The position numbers were made by a program, and so were the translations under genes. Of a DNA stretch of 64,000 bases, positions 57,298 to 64,000 are shown piece by piece. This DNA comes from Moniliella sp. 'wahieum' (Eukaryota > Basidiomycota > Moniliellomycetes > Moniliellales > Moniliellaceae). Location: contig RSEE01000064.1 of assembly GCA_003971905.1 (NCBI GenBank), positions 186,001 through 250,000 on the forward strand, given 5' to 3'. The notes beneath the pieces were generated by a model. That model saw only the letters and a program-made list of their open reading frames with translations. It searched no databases and was not told the origin of the DNA. Within the stretch, counting starts at the first letter, position 1. Each line of letters begins with the position of its first letter.

Positions 57298-59774
57298 ATG
57301 AACCCCACCCTTCGTCGCTTTTCCATCCTCACCAGCCCCCGCCACGCTTCCCTTGATGGCCAGCCCTTGCCTCTTTCCACCTCTACACTTGCCACGACTG
57401 CCGCGATGCCGCCTCCTGCTCTGAACACATTTCCAACTCCGTCCTCTCGCCCAAGAGCGACACCAAGATGGACGTTAACCCTCCCTCTCCTGCCCCCGCT
57501 CGCTCCGGCTGGGCCCGCTGGCTCACATCCAGCCCGAGGTGCAGACGGTCGCCGAGACGCTCTACCCGTCCAATGGGCTCTGAACAAGAAGGCTCCCTTT
57601 TCAGCTACCGAGCAGGACAAGACATCGGAGCTGAAAGATGCCCCTCGGACACTTACAATCCAACAAGGAGCAGGATGCGGCTCTCATGCAGCAGAAAGAC
57701 AAGTTCGCCGTCACGTTGGACAAGGTGGTGGCCGCGTCGGGAAGTGTGCCGATGTTTTTCGTGACGCAGAGCCTCCTTTGGGCGTGGGCCTTGTTGGCGA
57801 TTGGCTTCCACAGCCAAGATTGGTGGCAGGTGGTGATTTCGGACGCACAAGCCATCTACTCCTATGCGCTCGATTCTGTCTTGATGCACCACAACTCTCT
57901 GAACTCGAGGCGTCGCGCGCCATGTACGGTCAGCTCACCTCGAGGAAGCCTCCAAACTGCGCATGCTCAATACCGTTGCGCGCAGTACCCTTCCTTGCTT
58001 CCCTCGGCCTCCTCCGACCACAAAAGCACACTTCGACCGACGTCGTGCCAGCGTGCGCCAAGTCTCGTCAGGGAAAGGAAGCCGGTGGTTGGGGGGGAAA
58101 CCAGGCCACCCCGCGTCAACACCTTCCTCTTCCCCCCGCCTAGCTTGGCCGACAACCAAATGGGTGAATTGCCCAGGAAGGCAGACTGGTCAAGGGGATT
58201 CGCAAAGCGTCGTTGGTCATGGGCCACTTGGGTGCCGTGATGGTCTTTTGGGCTGGCTTTGTGGGTGTGGATCGCAATGGGCGGACAAACCAGTGGTCGG
58301 ACACATGGCAGTTGTATTACAATGCTGCTTGCTCAGGTTACATGGTCCTTCTCTTTCGCTCTTGGCTGTAACGGGCGAGACGTACGCTGCCTACCGTCGC
58401 GCTTGCCTTGCCTCGATCACCAAGATGGACCGTGAGATCGAACTGGAACTGCGTACGTACCCTTTTCTCCCCCTTCCCTCTGTGTGGTGCTAGGTTTGCT
58501 CGTGCTGTGTTTTGTGTTCGACTGATGGATGATGGGGCTAACTCTTTGGATATTCTGGCGTGTTTTTGCGGTTCCGTTTCTACTGCAGCTTGATGACGGG
58601 TGACCAGGCTCCCAACCCGGTCGTGAACCTGGCCTTGACGCCTTCGACGGGCTGGAGAGCGCGATCGCCTGCTACGCGTATATCGTAGGCACCCTGGTGG
58701 GCATTGTTGTCCTGATCCTTGTGATTACCATTTGGATCGCCATTGGACCCGTGATGCACTTTGATGCCAACTGGTGGCTGATCATTGGCACCTACGCCGG
58801 TATCATTGGCTTGCACGATAGCTTTGTGCTCCGGCACATGAAGATGCGCTGTGGCCGTGGGCGGATCGGTGGAGCCAAGAGGTGGTGGACATGGACGAGC
58901 AAGTGTTTGGCTTGACGGATCCAGACCGTTGGGCCGAGGAGAAAGAGAACGACGCCCGTGCCGCTTTGGACCCAACTCGGTTGGCTCAACGTTCCTTCCT
59001 CACCCGTTGGACTCACACCGTTTCGATGTGCTGTTGGCCGTGTGTGCACACAAGTACGCTGTCGTGGCGGATATGGTGTTGATTTTGGGTTTGGTGGCTG
59101 CTGCCTCGGGCCTCAAGTGGTCCGTGACGGGCCAACTGATCTGCAACAACCCGCCTGGCGTCCTGGAATCGTTCTTGATGCAGATCCTCATCACCGGTCT
59201 CAACGCCGCCGACGCAGAGGGTCAAGCGCAACTTATGCGCATGCGCGAACGTCGTTGTGCGCTCCTCACTTTGGTACGCCAGTGGCGTGCTCAGGTGGGT
59301 GTAGTGGAGGGCTTGGGAGACGACGAGGAAAAACCGTCGACTTTGGGGAACACAAAGTCGGGTTGGGACGGTGCCAAGCCCGAGGATGATGCGTCCTCGG
59401 AGGACAATGACGCAATCGCTGTCGTACCCAACCTTCCGCGGCGTGGAGTACTACCCCCGACGAACTTCACCAGGAGGCGTAACGTTCTCTTTTTTTTGGT
59501 CTTCCCTTTCAAACGCCTGCTCTGTCACGGGGCGGGCGTCAAGGCGCCTTGGGTAGCCTTCTCTCCGCTTCTCGGTGTCTCCTCCTATATCACTACTCGG
59601 ATCATTCTCTCTCCCTCTGGCTCACTCGTGATCTCGACTCGGCTTACTGCTTCTTCTCTCTGTTTCGCTCTCCGTCTAAAAAACTTCAAAACTCTACAAA
59701 TGGTTCGACTCGGTTTCTCGCCTCGTTCTCTCTCCTCGTGCTTTTCGTGCTTGGTTCTCGTTTCCTGCCCTTAG
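57298..59774 (+). CDS. FET4: Low-affinity iron/zinc permease (Fet4 family)
   Basis: Plasma-membrane transporter for Fe(II) and other divalent metals, Pfam low-affinity iron permease family. The N-terminal 90 residues are poorly conserved (MNPTLRRFSILTSPRH). The family core begins DKFAVTLDKVVAASGSVPMF, then FVTQSLLWAWALLAIGFH, and VVISDAQAIYSYALDSVLM, the signature block. Later come KASLVMGHLGAVMVFWAGF, a TM with YNAACSGYMVLL and ITKMDREIELELR. An intron (58457-58588) joins this to LMTGDQAPNPVVNLALTPST. Then YAYIVGTLVGIVVLILVI, FDANWWLIIGTYAGIIGLHD and KYAVVADMVLILGLVAAASG. NPPGVLESFLMQILITGLN is near the C terminus, followed by an acidic cytosolic tail (DDASSEDNDAIAVV). The true stop may lie before 59560. 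Several frame shifts occur. Iron-responsive control is known for the family, but no GATA site was established here. Confidence 0.9.
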
Positions 59775-61028
59775 ACTCGTTTCCCCTTCCCTGTTTTTCT
59801 CGTCCTCTCCTGGGCCCTCTCCCTTCTCGTCTTTTCTTCTATAAAATTTCTGCTCTTGCATCTCAATTGTGATGGTTGGCAAGCTGCCCACCGTTTCTTT
59901 CCCCCTTTCCACTTATTCTAGGAACATCTCCCTCTAGAAGAACCACACTTTAGATCAAGCTCACCTGCCCTCCCCCTATACCTCCTTTCACGCGGGACCT
60001 CATAAACCCACCTTTCAACCACTGCCTGGTTCGCGCAACAACTAGTAGCACTGCTTAAAGCACTACTACTCGCCACCCTCCATGTCATGCCGCTGGTGTG
60101 CCTTGAACTTTGGATATGAGAACCATCACGTACTTCAATTAGCACCATGACTCATGACCGCATCTGCTGTCTCCCTATGCCGCACCCACATCCGACCACA
60201 GCTACCAAACGCACGAAGAACCACTGAATCATACTAGTATGGCCTCAGCGCGAGGGGTACCAACAGCGCGAGGGATGCAAAGAGAGAGAGGGTGGGAAGA
60301 GGAAAGAAGGGGTAGAGGAGGAAAGGAGAAGAATGAGAGAGGATGAGAGAGGAGGGGAGAGGAGAGGAGAGAACACAATCAAAACAAACAGAAACGAACG
60401 TAATGTGTGGATAAAGAAAGCAGCGCAAGACACTAAACTGTACGAACGACCAACGAGCGACAAAAAACCCCATCTCTGTTGTCTGTGAGAGTTGTGGGAG
60501 GGCTTCGAGACGACTTCGATCTCGCAAGCCTCCTTTCCCCCCAGAAAAAAGCAACGGTAGTCTCCCCCACTCCAGAAAAAAAATGTGCACCAGAGCGGGA
60601 AAAGAGTAGGGGAGAGAGAGATGAATAACCCCATTCATGTTTCACAGCGCGGTCGATATCTACAGAAGGGTGCACAGGCCATCAACAAAAGAAGGGGTGA
60701 GAGAAAGGTCTCATGGAATCGAAACAGGACATGGAAAGGGTGCGATGAGTGTACAGGGTCAAACTTATGTGAGGAAGGAGGAGACACAGAACATGGGTGC
60801 ATAGCAGAGCGATGAGAGCGGGAACGAGAGCGAGACCTGGAAAATGAACCGAGGACAACAGAACAGTAGCGGGACTGGGATCCGGGAGAGGAAGGGTGGG
60901 GGGGGGGGGGGGGTAGACGCGATGCAACAAGGCCTGAAAAGAGGCAGGAAATGCGATGATGAAAGGTGCACAGACGAGAGCGATAAGTGCACAAAAGAAA
61001 GACAGGATGCTGTACCGTAGCAAACCCA
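59775..61028. other. Purine/pyrimidine-biased intergenic region
   Basis: About 1.25 kb between the convergent FET4 and RRM genes. 60275-60370 is almost pure purine on the plus strand (GAGAGG, GGAAAGAAGG). A 16-base G homopolymer is at 60898-60913. Long frames on the minus strand here (LLLSHPLP-type) arise from this bias, and no gene is supported. Confidence 0.5.
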
Positions 61029-63702
61029 TCAATCAAAAGCATAGAGCGAGCGGGCATAGGGAAAGTTATCAATGTTAGCTTGGCGCTGCAACCGCTGGGA
61101 CAGAGCGGATCCGTGTCTAGGCTCATTCGGTTGGGAAGGGAGGGACGTGAGGCAGAGGGCGAGAAACAACCCTCCTCCGTCGTGACCATGAGGATCGGGC
61201 TCGGCAGGACGCGGCCCCACAGGGGCACGTCCAAGGAAGTCACGTTCCGCTCTGCTCCAATCGGCGCCAATGTGCCCTCCCCCGAGGAGCGCAGGGGCAA
61301 CGGACGAGAGGGCTGGGCGCGCCGCGAGACCCGCCACACTCACCGAGTGCCTGCCCAACTGCGATCGATTAGCACCAGCACTTCCAACAGTAGGGTTTGT
61401 CACGACCGAATCCATCCACCCCAGCGACGACGATGAGGTGGGCCAAGGAAACCGGCCCGTGTTGTTGGCCAAGTGGGTGTCAGCCCAAGCAGCGGCAGTA
61501 GGCCGCGCCTCAAGTGCAGTCAAGGAGCCGGTCCGCTGAACGGTGTGGGAACGGGGTGAAACGGGGCAGCATGAGCAGAGATGGTGGTCTTGTTGGAAGC
61601 TTTCCAGACTGCCACTGGGAGGAGGCATGCGGTTCCCGCTGCCAGCCATTGCCTGTTGTCCAGAAGGGTTGATATTGGACGGCCACATATTACCACCGTG
61701 ACCACGGTCGAGAAGGAAGAAGTCATTCATCGGAGTGCTGGGGAGAGCTTCTGCGCTTGAACGACGGCTTGAGCCCGGCGACGGAAGACCAATGTGGTCG
61801 AGCAAAGAGGGCTCGAATTGCAACGCAGAAGACGTGCTTGACATGGCTGGCGCCAGCGGATTCAGCGACCCCTTCGCAGAGTTAAATGGCTTCCACGGGT
61901 CGGGGTGTAGGGCAGTCAGGGATCCAGTGCGGTGTAGGGATTGGGTTGGGGTTGCGGGCTCCAGGCAGGCATGCCGTGGCTGGCTTGGGTGGGGGTGCTC
62001 TTGGGGGCCATGTTTGCCCGTGAAGAAGGGTAACGGGGGGGCATGAATAATGATTGTCCATGTGCTTGACCGAATTGGTCTGATCCAGTAGCTCTCGACG
62101 GGTGCACGCCCGTAGCAGGGGCACCAGTGTCCTCGCCCACCAGGCCCGTAGCCATCACTTGCGGGGACATGTTCCAGTTCAGCGAGCCCGTGGGCACCAT
62201 GCGACTAAGCGAGGGGCAGTGCCAATCTGGGCCAACATACACACGCACGACGGCACTCTCTGTTTGGTTGGGTGCCGAGACCAATTGGCCATCCAATTGC
62301 TGTGTGGCGTGCCTGGCATCGATGCTCCGAGCATAGGTAAAAGAAGCAACGCGATCATGCGACGGATTGTCACCATGAAAGCCAGCGGCAGTCATATGGC
62401 CAAACTGGGATCCCAGCTGCCAGAGCATCACCTCGTCAAACCCGAGTGAGTAGAGGCCGTCAATGAATATTGTTTCAGGTTGCTCGACAGGAGGACCATG
62501 GTCGTACAAGGGTCAATGGTTTCTTCCCCGGGAATTAAGGACAGACTGGGGCAAGCCGGCCCTGGTGCAACATTGGGATTCAAGCCAGCTGGCATCGACG
62601 AAGCAAAGAGATCATGCAGCCAGTTAGAATAGGTTGTGGCGTCCGACGACGAACGGGGACGATCGTGGGCCATCCGTTCACAGAGATAGGCATTCTCTCT
62701 GACATTATTGACCGGGTCCGACTCGCGACGGTAGCGAGAATTTTGCATGTGGCCCTCCTGTTGGGCCCAGGCAGGGGCGCGGGTCTCCTTATCGGACGGT
62801 GCGACTGATGCGGGGCTGCGCTGGACAATGGCGTACGACACATCCAGTGTGTAACCAGCCCAGACATACTGGTTCAACTTCTTGATCACCTGGCGCGCCT
62901 CATCTGGCGTCGCCATATCGATAAACCCGCGACGACGGGCTTGGGCATCAAGCATGGCTAGAATCATGCAGTGGGTCACACGGCCAAACTGAGAAACCAG
63001 CGCTTCGAGGTCCTCAGTGGCCACCTCGATGGGCAAGTTGAGCACATACAGGTTTGTGTCGTGCTCATGGCTGTCAAGATCATGGTTGCAGGTGGCCGTC
63101 GAGGAAGAAAGCAGTAGTGGCAGCTGGAGTATAGTTCGTCTTGGACCGGGCATCGAGAGTGTGAGAAGAGGCAGGTGGTGGGCGTTGGTGCGGCTTGCTC
63201 GCGTGGCCCGGAGATGAAGAGGAGGTAGAAGAGAGGGGGGGTGGGGGGGTGCCAACAAGCTCGACCGACATGGGCTCGCCAAACATGACCAAGCCCGAGA
63301 GACGGCGGGTAGCAGCGAGGGCTTCGTCGGCTGTGGCGAAGCCAATCTCGGCCACGGAGGAGGTGGCGGGGGAGCGGGGTCCTGGGGAGAGTGGATGAAC
63401 TGGAACGAGACAACCTGGCCGCACTGGCCAAAGAGGAGGCGGAGCTGCTTCTCGCATGCTGTGTGTGGGGGAGGGGGGGGGCAGAGGGAGACGGGTCAGC
63501 ATGAGGAAGGCGCATGGGTTGGTCGAAGAGAGGAGGACTGACCACTAGAGCCAATGTGGGAGACGATAACGGTGCGGGGGCGGGCAGGGCGGGGGGTGGC
63601 GGTGGCGATGGAGGGGCGGTGGCGGGGGCGGGGGGCAGTGGGACGGGCAGCGGTGGAGGCGAGGGGCGGCGGGCGCTGCGCAGAGGAGCGGGGGGCGGGC
63701 AT
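61029..63702 (-). CDS. RNA-binding protein with two RRM domains
   Basis: Starts MPAPRSSAQRPPPLASTAAR. RRM1 begins RTVIVSHIGSS near 63570. After a GT...AG intron in 63440-63540 it continues FGQCGQVVSFQFIHS and SVAEIGFATADEALAATRRL, ending FGEPMSVELVG. RRM2 has RNP2 NLYVLNLP and RNP1 RRRGFIDM (about 62920-63060), with EVATEDLEALVSQFGRVTHC between them and DVSYAIVQRSP at its end. A long Ser/Pro/Gly-rich tail follows (SDPVNNVRENAYLCERM, then PNVAPGPACPSLSLIPG and GLVGEDTGAPATGV). The last 270 residues form an open frame ending FPYARSLYAFD at 61029. Length is about 850 residues. It may regulate mRNA, as basidiomycete Rrm-type factors do, but no orthologue is named. Five or more frame shifts occur. 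Confidence 0.75.
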
Positions 63703-64000
63703 GGTGGGCGTGCTTGGGAGGGGGGTGGCGGGCGGAGAGAGGAGAGAGAGGAGGAGAAGAGAGAGGAGAAGAGAGGACGGCAGAGACAGAGGAGGGAGAG
63801 AGGATGGGTGGATGGATGGATGCGGGGCGGCGGCCGGAGGAAGCGTTATATGCGCGGCTTAAATTGGCGCAGGACGGATGATGGGGGTGGGTGACGCAGG
63901 GCCCATGCACGCGTGCCGCACCAGGGCAGTGTGGCGTGCTGCTCGGGTGGCAATGCTAATGCAGCTGCGTCCCAAGCAAACGCCGCTGCACCCTGGCGGC
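63703..64000. promoter_or_regulatory. Promoter/5' leader of the RRM gene
   Basis: On the minus (coding) strand this is a CT-rich leader: 63735-63805 is GAGAGGAGAGAGAGG-type purine on plus. Such polypyrimidine leaders are common upstream of fungal start codons. No other gene is seen up to the window end. Confidence 0.45.

Noticed and set aside
60234-61339. Minus-strand ORFs rich in Leu/Ser/Pro downstream of the RRM gene
   Set aside because: Caused by the purine-biased tract. Hydrophobic strings are not arranged as TM segments with loops, and the RRM gene ends in a different frame.

Overview
The window looks like nuclear DNA of a GC-rich basidiomycete fungus, most likely a smut-type (Ustilaginomycotina-like) or related yeast-like lineage. 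Introns are few and short (about 48-136 bp, GT...AG), genes are compact and often divergently paired, and the content is fungal (MIPC-synthase-type GT32, Fet4, glyoxal oxidase, Met2, Hem25). The lineage is an inference from gene structure and content, not from a search. Almost every conserved gene is split over two or three reading frames by single-base shifts, including genes expected to be essential (IPP1, FCF1, ATG8, ARPC4, MVD1). I read this as residual indel error in the assembly, so gene spans below are given as loci from first to last supported codon.

Layout. 0.2-8.6 kb: HAD phosphatase, VPS9 (Rab5 GEF), long coiled-coil protein. 8.7-22.9 kb: a dense housekeeping block with an unidentified protein, ARPC4, mevalonate diphosphate decarboxylase, a TM9/EMP70 protein, an unidentified protein, SDHAF2, pyridoxamine-phosphate oxidase, FCF1, an AT-hook/coiled-coil protein and inorganic pyrophosphatase. 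22.9-31.7 kb: a gene-poor accessory block whose one clear gene (23,999-25,200, minus) encodes a secreted tandem-repeat protein with dibasic KR/RR sites between about 26-residue units. This is the layout of a kexin-processed peptide precursor. 31.7-33.2 kb: GT32 mannosyltransferase. 34-42 kb: small unknown ORF, intron-containing tRNA-Pro(AGG), four-TM membrane protein, acetoacetyl-CoA synthetase, homoserine O-acetyltransferase. 42-54.7 kb: flavin monooxygenase, a second tRNA-Pro(AGG), ATG8, Hem25 glycine carrier, secreted glyoxal oxidase, Rho-GDI, and a PDSS2/Dlp1-like prenyl synthase subunit. 54.7-57.3 kb: a second gene-poor block with retroelement debris and short dispersed repeats. 57.3-63.7 kb: Fet4-type low-affinity iron permease and a two-RRM RNA-binding protein.

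How the genes relate. Most neighbours are unrelated housekeeping genes that share bidirectional promoters of about 120-630 bp. A loose isoprenoid/acetoacetyl theme (acetoacetyl-CoA synthetase, mevalonate decarboxylase, polyprenyl synthase subunit) and a mitochondrial theme (SDHAF2, Hem25, PDSS2-like) are present but not clustered. The most unusual locus is the repeat-peptide precursor at 24-25.2 kb. It has its own TATA box, a signal peptide, about 14 repeat units and an exact 153-bp internal duplication, and it sits in repeat-bearing, gene-poor DNA as rapidly evolving secreted peptides or effectors often do.
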